Assembly (NCBI RefSeq): GCF_023206395.1
Contig: NZ_CP066149.1
Location: forward strand, 1,736,001 to 1,800,000
DNA length: 64,000 nucleotides
Source of the DNA: Vibrio sp. ED004
GTDB taxonomy: Bacteria > Pseudomonadota > Gammaproteobacteria > Enterobacterales > Vibrionaceae
Direction of reading: 5' to 3'
In this document: in pieces, positions 19,577 to 29,448 of the stretch
How positions within the stretch are numbered: position 1 is the first letter of the stretch
Layout of the letters: every line of letters begins with the position of its first letter
Notes under the pieces: generated by a model
Seen by the model: the letters and a program-made list of their open reading frames with translations, nothing else
Told to the model about the DNA's origin: nothing
Database searches by the model: none
Program-made: the position numbers and the translations under genes

Positions 19577-20224
19577 TTAATTAACCAATATCTCAACTCT
19601 GCGATTTTTAGATCGCCCTAATAATGTTGTATTGGATTCCAACGGGACAGACTCCCCCTTAGACAATGAGTTAACTTTAACCATACCTTTCGATTTCAAA
19701 TACGAAGTAACCGATTCCGCTCTTTTTTTACCTAGTTTATCATTATATTCAACGCTACCAATGTTATCGGTATGCCCAATCACTGTAAATTTCTTCTTTG
19801 ATGAAGATGTTAATTTAACCAGATTATCTAAAATAGAAATAGAAGCGTTTGTCAATTTAGACTGATCATTTCTAAAATAGACCTTGGCAATAGTACTCCC
19901 TATAGCAATATTATCTTCAGTATTTTTTCCTGATTGCTCTTGAACAATTAGGAACTCTCGACAAATGTAATTAATATTGATTCGTTTTTTTATAGCATCT
20001 AATAATTCATCATTTATCTTTGCTTGATTGTCAACTTGAACCAAGTAAAATGGACCGGCATTAGGTAAAGCCGATATCGGAAATTTTACGGTAATATAAG
20101 TCTCTGTATTAGTGTTTTTTTCCTTGCAGTATCCGTTAAATACAAAATCAGACGCATGAGCGTGACTCAATGTTAAAATAATGCATAATAATAAAAAAGC
20201 AATATAGGGAATTCGTTGTTTCAT
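19577..20224 (-). CDS. OmpA-family cell-wall-binding protein, last gene of the tad operon
   Basis: A 215-residue protein with an N-terminal signal sequence (MKQRIPYIAFLLLCIILTLS, cleavage probably after HAHA) and a C-terminal OmpA-like peptidoglycan-binding domain (about 105-215: VYFRNDQSKLT..., FTVIGHTDNIGSVEYND, ...GKKRAESVTSYL, GRSKNRRVEI). The TD and the distal Arg residues that bind diaminopimelate are kept. Vibrio tad clusters often end with such a protein, which could fix the secretin complex to the wall. It begins 13 bp after the tadG stop. Confidence 0.85.
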   Translation of the reverse strand: MKQRIPYIAFLLLCIILTLSHAHASDFVFNGYCKEKNTNTETYITVKFPISALPNAGPFYLVQVDNQAKINDELLDAIKKRININYICREFLIVQEQSGKNTEDNIAIGSTIAKVYFRNDQSKLTNASISILDNLVKLTSSSKKKFTVIGHTDNIGSVEYNDKLGKKRAESVTSYLKSKGMVKVNSLSKGESVPLESNTTLLGRSKNRRVEILVN

Positions 20225-20237
20225 ACATTTCTCACTA

Positions 20238-21476
20238 TTATTTCAAAGTTCCAATCTCTTCGGATATCAAATTATAAATGATTTTTAATAAATCGTTAGG
20301 GGTTGTAGCATCATAAACATTTTTGGGACCATAACAATCCAGGGTATCTTTTCCTTTATTTTTATAATCGAATGCGATAAAAGCTATTGAAGCTGTTATT
20401 GGTTTGCCGGATATGGTTTTACGCGAATTTAACTCTCCCAAAATGTTAGCGCACAACTTATTTTTGGTTAACATAGAAAATCTATTTAGATCAGTATCCT
20501 GACCATCGGAAAGAACTACTATTAATTGCCTTGGGTTAGGGTTGCTAACATTTCTAAGGATCTGGGCTGATTTTATTAGGCCTTGATAAGAATGCGTGTT
20601 TCCCCCTGGAATGAAACGTGAAAATGTAGATTTAATAACGTTAACATTGTCTGTCAAACCAATAGAATAATACATCCCACCCACTAACCAAACACACACA
20701 TGTTTTGTCCTTTTAGTTTTCCAGGTGCCTCTTACTGTCGAACTTATTGAACCTTCCCATTGGTCTTGAACATATGCATATTGCCAATCTGTCCCTCTAC
20801 AATTTCGATATTGATGCCCCGAACGTTGTTCAAGAACATATCGGCCAAATGGTACTATTGCTATTCTATTAACGTCCCTTGTGAAAACCCGTTCTTTGTT
20901 ATAGAGTGCAATCTGATCTGCAATCGAGTTAATAATTGTCCTAATTTGTGCAATTCTTGTTTTTTTTGAATAACCCCAGTCAGATGTCATGGAGCTAGAC
21001 ATATCAGTAGCAAACACAATATCAATAGCATCACCTTGATATTTTCTGACAGTGCCAAATCCATTTACTTCATATGTTCGCTTAAACCCTACAATATCAT
21101 TTGTCCCAGGAAACCAAGAGTTATGTTGAGTTTCTACATTTATCTTAACTTCAGAATAACGAGTTCCACTGTCACAATTCATCTGATTACTGGATATACA
21201 TTCGTTACGATCAATCTGAATAACTGTATTATTTGTTTTATCTTGAATATATTCATCAATGTATCGATTTGCGAGTTTTCTATTTACAGTTAAATCATTG
21301 TCACTACTTGCAGAAATAGCAAGTGTGGCAGTTTCCGTTGCATCAGCCAGCCGTGCTTTATTTTGGATAGCTCGTGCACCATCAATTCCTAATGAAGCGA
21401 TACCGTAAAGGCACCCAGCAAATAAAACAACAAATAAAATCATATGCCCTTTCTGTTTCCTTAACCTATGGCGCAT
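20238..21476 (-). CDS. tadG: TadG, pilus-associated protein with von Willebrand A domain
   Basis: A 412-residue protein. The N-terminal prepilin-like hydrophobic segment (about 10-30) is followed by the TadG start region GIDGARAIQNKARLADATET. A VWA domain runs from about 150 with the metal site DMSSSMT (Asp158, Ser160, Ser162) and VVLSDGQDTD later. TadG belongs to the pseudopilin-like group processed by TadV and is needed for Flp pilus assembly or adhesion. It is flanked by tadF and the ompA-like gene with 1-13 bp gaps, so it is an operon member. Confidence 0.88.
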   Translation of the reverse strand: MRHRLRKQKGHMILFVVLFAGCLYGIASLGIDGARAIQNKARLADATETATLAISASSDNDLTVNRKLANRYIDEYIQDKTNNTVIQIDRNECISSNQMNCDSGTRYSEVKINVETQHNSWFPGTNDIVGFKRTYEVNGFGTVRKYQGDAIDIVFATDMSSSMTSDWGYSKKTRIAQIRTIINSIADQIALYNKERVFTRDVNRIAIVPFGRYVLEQRSGHQYRNCRGTDWQYAYVQDQWEGSISSTVRGTWKTKRTKHVCVWLVGGMYYSIGLTDNVNVIKSTFSRFIPGGNTHSYQGLIKSAQILRNVSNPNPRQLIVVLSDGQDTDLNRFSMLTKNKLCANILGELNSRKTISGKPITASIAFIAFDYKNKGKDTLDCYGPKNVYDATTPNDLLKIIYNLISEEIGTLK

Positions 21477-21477
21477 A

Positions 21478-22020
21478 TTACCTCCCTATGGATAAAGAAG
21501 AAGACTGAACAGTAGTAAATTTTTTCCCCAAAAAACGTCCTGCAAAATTATCAGTTTCATAACATAAAGTAACTCGGTAAAGAACCGTCTTTCTTCCCCA
21601 GGTGGTTGTCACAGACAAGTTACTTAATTGATTAATTTTTCTTGACAAATGGCACCCTGCTCTCACATTTATAGACGTTGAGGAAGCTTGATTCCGAGAA
21701 TCAAATTTAAGCATTTCCACTGTTCCATTTAGGTTCGTTCGTTTAAAACTGTTTCGATTCGTTCTGGATAGCGAGCGACCAACTATCAAAAGTAAGTCAG
21801 CAGCATCACTAGAGCTTAATGTGTTGTTATCTTTACCATAAAGTTCCGTACGTTCTTTTAAGACGTTAACCATAGAATAAGAAAGCCTATCGAGTTGACC
21901 TTTCAGAGATAGCTTAACAACCGTATCTCCAACAATTAACAATAACATTGTAAATACAACAGAAATAAGTCCGAATTCGACGGTAAACATGCCTTTTTTC
22001 TTATTTCTTAAACTTTTCAC
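21478..22020 (-). CDS. tadF: TadF pseudopilin
   Basis: A 180-residue protein starting MKSLRNKKKGMFTVEFGLIS. A basic leader, then G-M-F-T-V-E with Glu at the +5-type position and a hydrophobic helix, is the type IV prepilin pattern recognised by TadV. The rest is periplasmic. Its start lies inside the end of tadE (20-nt overlap), which implies coupled translation. Minor pseudopilins TadE and TadF are required for Flp pilus biogenesis. Confidence 0.85.
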   Translation of the reverse strand: MKSLRNKKKGMFTVEFGLISVVFTMLLLIVGDTVVKLSLKGQLDRLSYSMVNVLKERTELYGKDNNTLSSSDAADLLLIVGRSLSRTNRNSFKRTNLNGTVEMLKFDSRNQASSTSINVRAGCHLSRKINQLSNLSVTTTWGRKTVLYRVTLCYETDNFAGRFLGKKFTTVQSSSLSIGR

Positions 22021-22510
22021 GTTGGAACTCCTGAATTACGATAGCTTCACGAGTAAAAGATATACTTCGAGGAACAAAATAAGAAAATAAGGGCTGATAG
22101 TCATATGTAACTTGATAAATAGCGATAGGGCTGTTCAGTGCACTTCCACAAATATGTTGCTTTGAAAAACAACTTCCATCGAATTTTTTCAATTGAGAAA
22201 GGTCGCGAATGAATGCCACCTTAAAGTTGAATTTACTCGGTTCAATAAAAGCTCCCCACACTGATTGATTTTTTTTTAATGAACGATTAAACGCATGACT
22301 ATAACGACCTTTGCCTGTTTTTACGGTTGAAAAAATTACTTTAGTATCTCTTGCTGCCTGAGATAATGCATAATCACTTACCGCCATAGTATAAGATATA
22401 AATGACAACTCAACTAAAAAAGCACACATAAGAAAAAATGCCATAAATGACAATGAAAACTCTATACTTGCTACTCCGCGTTGTCGATTACAACCCATTA
22501 TTTTTTTCAT
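22001..22510 (-). CDS. tadE: TadE pseudopilin
   Basis: A 169-residue protein with the prepilin-like N-terminus RQRGVASIEFSLSFMAFFL (G before a hydrophobic helix with Glu), matching TadE-like proteins. It is encoded between tadD and tadF and overlaps tadF. It is expected to be processed by TadV and to sit in the inner membrane or the pilus base. Confidence 0.85.
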   Translation of the reverse strand: MKKIMGCNRQRGVASIEFSLSFMAFFLMCAFLVELSFISYTMAVSDYALSQAARDTKVIFSTVKTGKGRYSHAFNRSLKKNQSVWGAFIEPSKFNFKVAFIRDLSQLKKFDGSCFSKQHICGSALNSPIAIYQVTYDYQPLFSYFVPRSISFTREAIVIQEFQREKFKK

Positions 22511-22518
22511 ATGATTTC

Positions 22519-23241
22519 TTAATTCACTGTTAAAGTTTCGCTTCGTTGAATATTTTCAATTATTAGTTTAACTTCTGATTGTGTATAATTTTTCAATAAT
22601 ATTTTTTCAGCCATTTTTTCTTTATCCGACTTAATCAAAGAAAAAATTAAATTTGCTCGAACCTTTTCGTTACTTCTTTCAGAAAGATATATCGGAAGTA
22701 ATAGGTCAACAGCCTGTTCAAACTTACCATCAATTATAAATAACATGGCTAAATTATTTTTTATTTTAATATCATCAATGAAGTTGGCCCTGGCTAATTT
22801 AAAGTAATATTTTGATTTTTCTACATTTCCCATGTAGCTATAAATAATACCTAATTGATTTTCAACTTCAGCGTTCCCTTTATCTAATTCAAGGACTTTA
22901 AGTAAACATTTTTCTGATTTATCTATCTCACCTAACTCAAACAATGCATCACATTGGATAAAAAGTGCTCTAGAGCTACTCTCAATATTTATCAATTTAC
23001 TAATAACAAATAAACTTGATTCATAATCACCAATATGAGAATAAGCTTCAGCTAAATTAATTCTCGTATCGCGGTCCTCTCTATTTCTTAATTGTTCTTT
23101 ATATAAAACAATCAGTTCGGAATAGTTATTTGTATCTATAAGTATCGACTCTTTTGATTTGTCTATTTTTGATTCGATACTCGTATTAGTACAGCCTACA
23201 ACTAAAATAGTAATAAAAATAACCAACAGACTATTCTTCAT
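22519..23241 (-). CDS. tadD: TadD lipoprotein with TPR repeats
   Basis: A 240-residue protein. The lipobox ILVVGC sets the lipidated Cys at residue 17. Three to four tetratricopeptide-like repeats follow (for example INLAEAYSHIGDYESSLFVI and NQLGIIYSYMGNVEKSKYYF). TadD is the outer-membrane-associated TPR lipoprotein that helps secretin assembly. The stop and start spacing to tadC (2 bp) and tadE (8 bp) shows one operon. Confidence 0.87.
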   Translation of the reverse strand: MKNSLLVIFITILVVGCTNTSIESKIDKSKESILIDTNNYSELIVLYKEQLRNREDRDTRINLAEAYSHIGDYESSLFVISKLINIESSSRALFIQCDALFELGEIDKSEKCLLKVLELDKGNAEVENQLGIIYSYMGNVEKSKYYFKLARANFIDDIKIKNNLAMLFIIDGKFEQAVDLLLPIYLSERSNEKVRANLIFSLIKSDKEKMAEKILLKNYTQSEVKLIIENIQRSETLTVN

Positions 23242-23243
23242 AG

Positions 23244-24146
23244 TTACATTACCTCCATAGCTCTCATTACACCAGGAACGACTATAACAAATACAATTGG
23301 TAACATAATAAATGCAATCAATGGAACTGACATTTTAGCAGATAATTTACCAATTTTTTCCTCAAGACTTAACATCTGCAACTCTCTAATATCCGATGAA
23401 AGTCTCAATAATGCTTCATAAATGGAGGTTCCGTATTTTAAACTCTGCTTAAGAGACATAATGAAACTCTTAACTTCACTCGTAGGTACCCTGATGTAAA
23501 ACTCATCTAGAGCTGTATCAACTCCAACAACTTGTATTTGGTCATTTAGCTTATTAACTTGATAAGACAAATCTTTATCAAAACGTTCCATATTATTGCC
23601 AAGGTATAATATGGATGCTTCAATGGTCAAACCAGTTTTGACACAGATGGCCATCAAATCTATCAAATAAGGTAACTGCTTAGAAATCTTTCGCTTCAAT
23701 TTTTCTTTCCTGTATGATAAATAATAATCAGGAAACGTAACGCAGAATATAAACAAAACGGTTAATATTATTATTATATTCTTGTAATTATATTCGTAGT
23801 AAACGCCATACAAACAAACGATCAAAGCAATGGTACCAAATGTCCCATATTTAAAATGCATGTAATATTTACTAAATTTATTAGTATAAAAACCTGCATC
23901 AAGCATTTTTTTATTTATATCATTTTTAGACGATACTAACGAAGAGCCTAATAAGTTTAATATTTGATCTTGATTAATTAGTCTTGGTTCTTTTTTATTG
24001 TCAACCTCAGAAAAATTAATTCGTCCTAATATTTTTTTTTCTAACATTTTTTTTCTGACCAATTTATTCCTAACAAACCAGAATAATATTGTAATAATTA
24101 AAAAAATCGAAATCAAACATAAGAATATTAGACTTTTTGTCATCAT
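23244..24146 (-). CDS. tadC: TadC inner-membrane platform protein
   Basis: A 300-residue type II secretion F-like protein. It has an N-terminal membrane anchor, two central helices around 100-140, the cytoplasmic T2SSF domain (LPYLIDLMAICVKTGLTIEA...) and C-terminal helices (PLIAFIMLPIVFVIVVPGVM). With TadB it forms the membrane platform driven by the TadA ATPase. It follows tadB by 3 bp. Confidence 0.9.
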   Translation of the reverse strand: MMTKSLIFLCLISIFLIITILFWFVRNKLVRKKMLEKKILGRINFSEVDNKKEPRLINQDQILNLLGSSLVSSKNDINKKMLDAGFYTNKFSKYYMHFKYGTFGTIALIVCLYGVYYEYNYKNIIIILTVLFIFCVTFPDYYLSYRKEKLKRKISKQLPYLIDLMAICVKTGLTIEASILYLGNNMERFDKDLSYQVNKLNDQIQVVGVDTALDEFYIRVPTSEVKSFIMSLKQSLKYGTSIYEALLRLSSDIRELQMLSLEEKIGKLSAKMSVPLIAFIMLPIVFVIVVPGVMRAMEVM

Positions 24147-24149
24147 ATT

Positions 24150-25076
24150 TTATTCGCTCACACTTTTCATCAAAATCCAGATTAGAAACAAACCAAGTAA
24201 CTCACTGCAAACAACATAATAGAGTAAAAATTCCCCATCAGGATCGTTTACTATAAAATCATAGTTTTCTGGACTAACAAACTTAAGTAAGAATATGAAA
24301 AAAAACGGTAAACTAGCAACTATTTTTGCCGACATACGAGCTTCAGAAGTATGTGCGGCGGTTTTCTTTTCTATAGCTCGGGAATTAAACATCAATCTAT
24401 TAAGATTGCTTATGACTACTTTCAGTTGTCCACCTTTGCTTGCATTTACTTTTAGTGATATTACAAAAAAATAGAAAGATGGGTATGGGAAGCGTTTAAG
24501 AGACTTATCTAATATTGACTCTAACGATTCACCGGTTTTTAACCTTTCTCCCATTAACTTGAACTCTTTTCCGACATTGTTATCAAAACTATCTCCCACA
24601 TATACAATAGCTGAGTTAATACTTTCTCCAGCACTTACGGCACTAGCTAAAAGACCTAATGCATCAGGAAAATCATCATCGAATTGTTTTCTTTCTCGCT
24701 TCTGTAACCAAAAATATCCTAATAACAAAGAGATTGAAAGCATAGTAGGAACAAATAATATTGGTTCAGCCTTAAAGAAAACCTCGTTAATCATATAACT
24801 AGTTAATACGAAAAAGGAAATATAAATATATATTTTTAATTTCGCATTTTTACCCAGTTGATCAATTACACGCGTCAACAAATTTTCAAATAATTTTCGA
24901 GAAATCTTATTCGAAGAATTATTTATATTAAGCGCTTGCCTTTCATCAGCTAGTTCATTAGTTAAATTAAGTGAATCCATTAAAGTCAGATAGTTATGCT
25001 GATTTTGTTTTTTGGATGGCCAATATATCAAAAGCAATACCAACCCACCGATCAACATTGAAAGCCAATAGAGCAT
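24150..25076 (-). CDS. tadB: TadB inner-membrane platform protein
   Basis: A 308-residue type II secretion F-like protein, a paralogue of TadC. The signature DFPDALGLLASAVSAGESIN and KRFPYPSFYFFVISLKV...GGQL fits TadB/CpaG. Hydrophobic segments lie at both ends and near 90-125. Its ATG overlaps the end of tadA by one base, so expression is tightly coupled. Confidence 0.9.
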   Translation of the reverse strand: MLYWLSMLIGGLVLLLIYWPSKKQNQHNYLTLMDSLNLTNELADERQALNINNSSNKISRKLFENLLTRVIDQLGKNAKLKIYIYISFFVLTSYMINEVFFKAEPILFVPTMLSISLLLGYFWLQKRERKQFDDDFPDALGLLASAVSAGESINSAIVYVGDSFDNNVGKEFKLMGERLKTGESLESILDKSLKRFPYPSFYFFVISLKVNASKGGQLKVVISNLNRLMFNSRAIEKKTAAHTSEARMSAKIVASLPFFFIFLLKFVSPENYDFIVNDPDGEFLLYYVVCSELLGLFLIWILMKSVSE

Positions 25077-26353
25077 TAATGTTCTCCAGCCTTAAATGCA
25101 AGTTCGATTTGCTCTTCTAAGCCGAAAAATTTAGATTTTTCTGTCAATATTGAGCGTTGCATGACACCATTAGATTTAAAAGTACCAGTAATTTTTCCTG
25201 ATATTTTTTGGTTGCTTGGTTCAAAGCTAAACATTTCCTCTAAAATGACACTCTCGCCTTCTAGGCCCATAACCTCAGTGATACTCAAGACTTTTCTACT
25301 GCCATCATGAAGTCGACTAACTTGTACAATAATATCAACGGCACTAACTATAGCCCTTCTAATTGCAGTTAAGGGTAAGTTACTTGTGGCCATCGTAACC
25401 ATAGCTTCAACTCGAGCAATCGCATCCTTCGGGCTATTCGCATGCAATGTTGACATGGAACCATCATGCCCAGTGTTCATCGCTTGTAACATTTCAAAGG
25501 CTTCACCACCACGACACTCACCCATAATGATCCTGTCTGGTCTCATACGCAAAGAGTTAATGACTAAATCTCTTTGCGAGACTCCCCCTGTACCTTCAAT
25601 TCCTGCAACACGAGTTTCTAAACGGACGACATGAGGTTGCTGTAATTGAAGTTCAGCCGCATCTTCGATCGTTACTATACGTTCTTCTTTACCTATATAT
25701 TGAGACAAAGCGTTTAACATTGTCGTTTTTCCTGAGCCGGTACCTCCTGAAATTAAAATATTCAGACGACAATGAGAAGCTATCATTAGGATCTTTGCCA
25801 TTTCAGGGCTCATAGAGCCAAACTCAATAAGGTCTTCGAGTTTAATGTTTTCTTTCTTAAATTTACGAATGGAAATTGAGGTACCATCAATAGCTAATGG
25901 TGGTATAACAATATTTATTCGACTACCATCAGGTAGGCGAGCGTCACACATCGGTGAGCTATCATCAATACGCCTACCAACTCTTCCAGCTATTCTCTTT
26001 GCTATTTGAAGTAACTGTTCCTCGTTAATAAAACTCGAAAAAGATTTTTCAACTATCCCTTCTCGTTCAACAAATACCTGATCACAACCATTAATCATAA
26101 TGTCGCTAATCGAATCATCTTCCATCAATTTTTGCAACGGACCTAACCCTTGCAATTCATCAACTAAACTCCGTACATATTCTTGCTTCACAGCCATCGA
26201 CACAGAAAAATTGTTATTTTCTATTAAAATGTCTACAGCGTTATTGAGTTGCCTAGTTAAATCTTCTTTTGATAAGGAATTAACAACTTCGGCATCCAAA
26301 GCATCAAATATCTGTTTTCGAATCGTGACATAAATATTTTTTTTAAAAGCCAT
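25076..26353 (-). CDS. tadA: TadA/CpaF secretion ATPase
   Basis: A 425-residue hexameric ATPase of the type II/IV secretion family that powers Flp pilus extension (and in Tad systems also retraction). The N-terminal domain includes DISDIMINGCDQVFVE. The Walker A is GGTGSGKT at 203-210, followed by the Asp box (VTIEDAAELQL), Walker B region RPDRIIMGECRGGEAFEMLQ (270-290) and the His box GSMSTLHANS (298-307). All catalytic features are intact. It is encoded between tadZ (shared base at the junction) and tadB. Confidence 0.94.
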   Translation of the reverse strand: MAFKKNIYVTIRKQIFDALDAEVVNSLSKEDLTRQLNNAVDILIENNNFSVSMAVKQEYVRSLVDELQGLGPLQKLMEDDSISDIMINGCDQVFVEREGIVEKSFSSFINEEQLLQIAKRIAGRVGRRIDDSSPMCDARLPDGSRINIVIPPLAIDGTSISIRKFKKENIKLEDLIEFGSMSPEMAKILMIASHCRLNILISGGTGSGKTTMLNALSQYIGKEERIVTIEDAAELQLQQPHVVRLETRVAGIEGTGGVSQRDLVINSLRMRPDRIIMGECRGGEAFEMLQAMNTGHDGSMSTLHANSPKDAIARVEAMVTMATSNLPLTAIRRAIVSAVDIIVQVSRLHDGSRKVLSITEVMGLEGESVILEEMFSFEPSNQKISGKITGTFKSNGVMQRSILTEKSKFFGLEEQIELAFKAGEH

Positions 26354-27609
26354 TAACTGCGCCTCCTAAAAAACCTACCCATCATCGATGGTTTTATATT
26401 CTTTTCCTGTTCGCCAAGTAACAACGACGTAAGGTTATTTAAGTTTCTACTAATCGGCAGTTTTGACTGAAATAAATGCTGTTCACCTTCTAGAACGATT
26501 CCACCGAACTTAACTTCATGTGGGATAACTATGTCTATATCTATGTTTAGAAAATTATTTATCTCTTCTTTGGATATGGTGGCGGAATTAGCAGGCATTG
26601 TATAATTCAAAACAAAAACACAACGAGTTTTTGAATCAATATCATTGATCGACTGCAAAGTTCTCTTTGCCTCTCTTGCGCTAGATACTGTTGGTTCAAG
26701 TACCACAACAATTATGTCATTCTGCTCTGATATGTACTTTAGATCATTTTTAGAACATGACGATCGGGAAAAATCCTCAATGATAAAATTGTACTCAGTT
26801 GCCAAAATGTTAGACAATGATCGAACATAAGTTTTTAGGGCAGGTTCATCGATATCATTAGACTCAATAGCTAACACAGATAACATATCGTCTAATTTCT
26901 TTATCATACTGTTAGCGTAACTTATATCTAGATCTGCTGTTAACACCTCTGTAGAAACTATTTTCTTTTGAAAATCTTTATCAAAAAGGAATATATCGAT
27001 ATTCCCCCCAAAATAATCATGGTCAACTACCAAGCAAGAGCTTTTTTTAACTTTAGATAGTTCCTGTGCAATTTCAGCGGTTAACATGGTTGTTCCTACA
27101 CCACCTTTTGTTCCCCATAACGCTATTCTTTTGGCTGTTCTATCTTTCCCCAAACCACTTTTTCTATGCCTATTTTCATATACATTTTTAACAAAATAGA
27201 TTAATTCCCGTTTAGAAATAGGCCATAAGATATAATAGAAGCCTATTTGCTTAAGGTGACGAATAGTTGAGATTGCATCTTCATTTCCAATAACAATTAC
27301 AGACGTGTCATTTGGCAATAAATGGCTAATTCTTTCCATGTTACTAACAACATCAAAGGTGGTAGTAAGCTCTACTATTACAAGCTCAAATTCAGAGTTC
27401 TGAACGAAATCCTTAATATTGCTGTCTGAATTGTCAACTATTGTGGGTAGCGGGATGCCTTCAAAACGAAATGCTTCTGTGACTAACTCGATACATTCAG
27501 TTGTTTGGCGAAACAGCACTGTCGAAGCAAGCCCTGCTACGTTGCTTTCTTTTTGTGAATCATCGTTACTTTTTATAATTCCGACTAAATCAATCATTTC
27601 AATTACCAT
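26353..27609 (-). CDS. tadZ: TadZ/CpaE, pilus localisation ATPase-like protein
   Basis: A 418-residue protein. The N-terminal receiver-like (ARLD) domain (about 25-150) is followed by a MinD/ParA-like domain beginning RIALWGTKGGVGTT (Walker A at 168-174, with Thr where ParA proteins have the second Lys), as in TadZ/CpaE. This protein places the Tad machine at the pole. It follows rcpB by 4 bp and shares a base with tadA. Confidence 0.9.
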   Translation of the reverse strand: MVIEMIDLVGIIKSNDDSQKESNVAGLASTVLFRQTTECIELVTEAFRFEGIPLPTIVDNSDSNIKDFVQNSEFELVIVELTTTFDVVSNMERISHLLPNDTSVIVIGNEDAISTIRHLKQIGFYYILWPISKRELIYFVKNVYENRHRKSGLGKDRTAKRIALWGTKGGVGTTMLTAEIAQELSKVKKSSCLVVDHDYFGGNIDIFLFDKDFQKKIVSTEVLTADLDISYANSMIKKLDDMLSVLAIESNDIDEPALKTYVRSLSNILATEYNFIIEDFSRSSCSKNDLKYISEQNDIIVVVLEPTVSSAREAKRTLQSINDIDSKTRCVFVLNYTMPANSATISKEEINNFLNIDIDIVIPHEVKFGGIVLEGEQHLFQSKLPISRNLNNLTSLLLGEQEKNIKPSMMGRFFRRRS

Positions 27610-27613
27610 CCAA

Positions 27614-28111
27614 TTATCTTGAGCTAAGCATCTTTTCAGGGTTTACCATTGATTGCCATCTAGAGTTTTCAGCGTAACACCCAATATTTTCGTAACCAAA
27701 ACGCTCGACCGACTCATATTTGCAAACTAACGGCACAACCAAATACTGTTTGTGTTTTATTGACAAATCGAATTCTTCATCTAGATTGGGGTTGAATTTT
27801 ATTTTTACTAGCTTATTATTCACGCCATTTTTAATCATGTATGATACAGAAAACAATGCAAGTTGTTTACCTTGTCGGCTAGACCAAGATATTTCACTCC
27901 CTTTCTCAACAAACACATTTAAATGTTGGTCTATAAAAGTCGATATTTCACGTTTAGAATTATTCAAAGTTGTTATTTTAAATGGCGTTTGATATTCAAC
28001 AGGGACAATTTCGATAGCACTTCCTTGTCTTTCTTGTACTTTTTCAGTGCACCCTGATAATATTAATAAAATTACAATAGAAACACTTTTAATCCTAAAT
28101 AACCTTATCAT
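27614..28111 (-). CDS. rcpB: RcpB-position lipoprotein of the tad operon
   Basis: A 165-residue protein with a signal peptide and lipobox ILLILSGC (Cys at about 21). The sequence itself is poorly conserved. The name rests on its place between rcpA and tadZ, as in the flp-tadV-rcpCAB-tadZABCDEFG order of Aggregatibacter, and on its being an outer-membrane-type lipoprotein (RcpB/CpaD role: secretin pilotin or gate). It overlaps rcpA by 4 nt. Confidence 0.65.
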   Translation of the reverse strand: MIRLFRIKSVSIVILLILSGCTEKVQERQGSAIEIVPVEYQTPFKITTLNNSKREISTFIDQHLNVFVEKGSEISWSSRQGKQLALFSVSYMIKNGVNNKLVKIKFNPNLDEEFDLSIKHKQYLVVPLVCKYESVERFGYENIGCYAENSRWQSMVNPEKMLSSR

Positions 28112-29439
28112 TTCTGAAATCCCCCAGTAGATAAAATTTCATTAGCCCAGATTTTATCAGCTTCATCATAACCACCTTCAATAGCAAAGAAGCGTTCCAA
28201 TGTCGTTCTTTTTTTCATTGTAGGTAATTGAATTTTGTTGGGTTCAACCGGTTTAACTAGGTTAACAGTGGCGACAATAATTAATTCGGTTTTATTTCGC
28301 TTAGTCCCTGAATTTCTAAACAATGCCCCTAGTATTGGAATATCACCGATATAAGGTATTTTACTTATCGATTCTTGATCCTCGGTGTTTAATAAACCAC
28401 CTAATACAAAACTTTTACCGTCTGCTAATTGCACAGTGGTTCTTGCACGGCGTGTCTTTAAAGCTGGAACATCATATAGATCGCTAGTATATTGAACATC
28501 TAAAGAACTAACTTCGGGCATCAGCGTCAATGTTATTTTATCGTCATCATAGACTTTTGCAGCCAAATCTAACCTTACACCAAATTCCTTATAGTCTACA
28601 TTTGTAGAGCCATCAACTACGGTTACTACTGGTAATTCTCCACCAACAAGAAAACTGGCAGTTTCTCCAGAGATAACCGAAAGATTTGGTTCCGCTAATA
28701 TTTGCCCAACACTATCATTTCCAACCGCTGTAATAACCGAAACGATATCAGATGCACTAAAACTTTTTAGCTTATTAACGAAAACACCTGAACTGCGACC
28801 AGGACTGCTATATGAAACGCCAAAATTTTCTAAAAATGAATGAGATACTTCAGCAATAGAGAGTTTTACATTAACTTGCTTAACAACCGAAACCTCGATA
28901 TGATTTACAATACCATTAAAATAAAGACGTTCTAACGACTTTATTTCAATATTATCAATATTATCAGCTTCCAACTCTAACTTATACTCTTCCTTCTTTT
29001 TGTCTAAAAGAGTACCTACTAATTCATTAATTTTGTCTTTTTCTTCTTCAGTTGAAACGATACCTGAAAGGACAACTTGCTTGCCTATATTAGTTACAAG
29101 CACTCCAGACTTAGGAAATAAGAGCTGAATTTGCTGTTGGATATAATCAAGATTGGGGTTGACTAATAACTTTCTTGAAGCTAATACTTTCCCCTCAGAG
29201 CCATAGATAGCCAATGACGCATGACCTAACTCTTTACCAAACACAACAACCTTTCTTTCATCAATAACTTGATAATCGGCAACACTAGGATCCGAAATAA
29301 AGACAGATTGAATATCAGAATTAACGTTAATTGTTTTCATATCACCTTTCGACAGATTAGTAATGCTATTTGCGCATGACATACTGGAAAATGCGACAAT
29401 AAAAGGTAAGATTATCCAGCTAAATTTTAGCCTAAGCAT
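28108..29439 (-). CDS. rcpA: RcpA/CpaC outer-membrane secretin
   Basis: A 443-residue secretin. It has a signal peptide (MLRLKFSWIILPFIVAFSSM), an N-terminal pilus/BON-like domain (GDMKTINVNSDIQSVFISDP...), and the secretin core with AEPNLSVISGETASFLVGGE and the terminal VPALKTRRARTTVQLADGKS plus LGGLLNTEDQESISKIPYIG. It forms the outer-membrane channel through which the Flp pilus passes. It is in an operon with rcpC (9-bp gap) and rcpB (overlap). Confidence 0.93.
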   Translation of the reverse strand: MLRLKFSWIILPFIVAFSSMSCANSITNLSKGDMKTINVNSDIQSVFISDPSVADYQVIDERKVVVFGKELGHASLAIYGSEGKVLASRKLLVNPNLDYIQQQIQLLFPKSGVLVTNIGKQVVLSGIVSTEEEKDKINELVGTLLDKKKEEYKLELEADNIDNIEIKSLERLYFNGIVNHIEVSVVKQVNVKLSIAEVSHSFLENFGVSYSSPGRSSGVFVNKLKSFSASDIVSVITAVGNDSVGQILAEPNLSVISGETASFLVGGELPVVTVVDGSTNVDYKEFGVRLDLAAKVYDDDKITLTLMPEVSSLDVQYTSDLYDVPALKTRRARTTVQLADGKSFVLGGLLNTEDQESISKIPYIGDIPILGALFRNSGTKRNKTELIIVATVNLVKPVEPNKIQLPTMKKRTTLERFFAIEGGYDEADKIWANEILSTGGFQK

Positions 29440-29448
29440 ATAAAACCC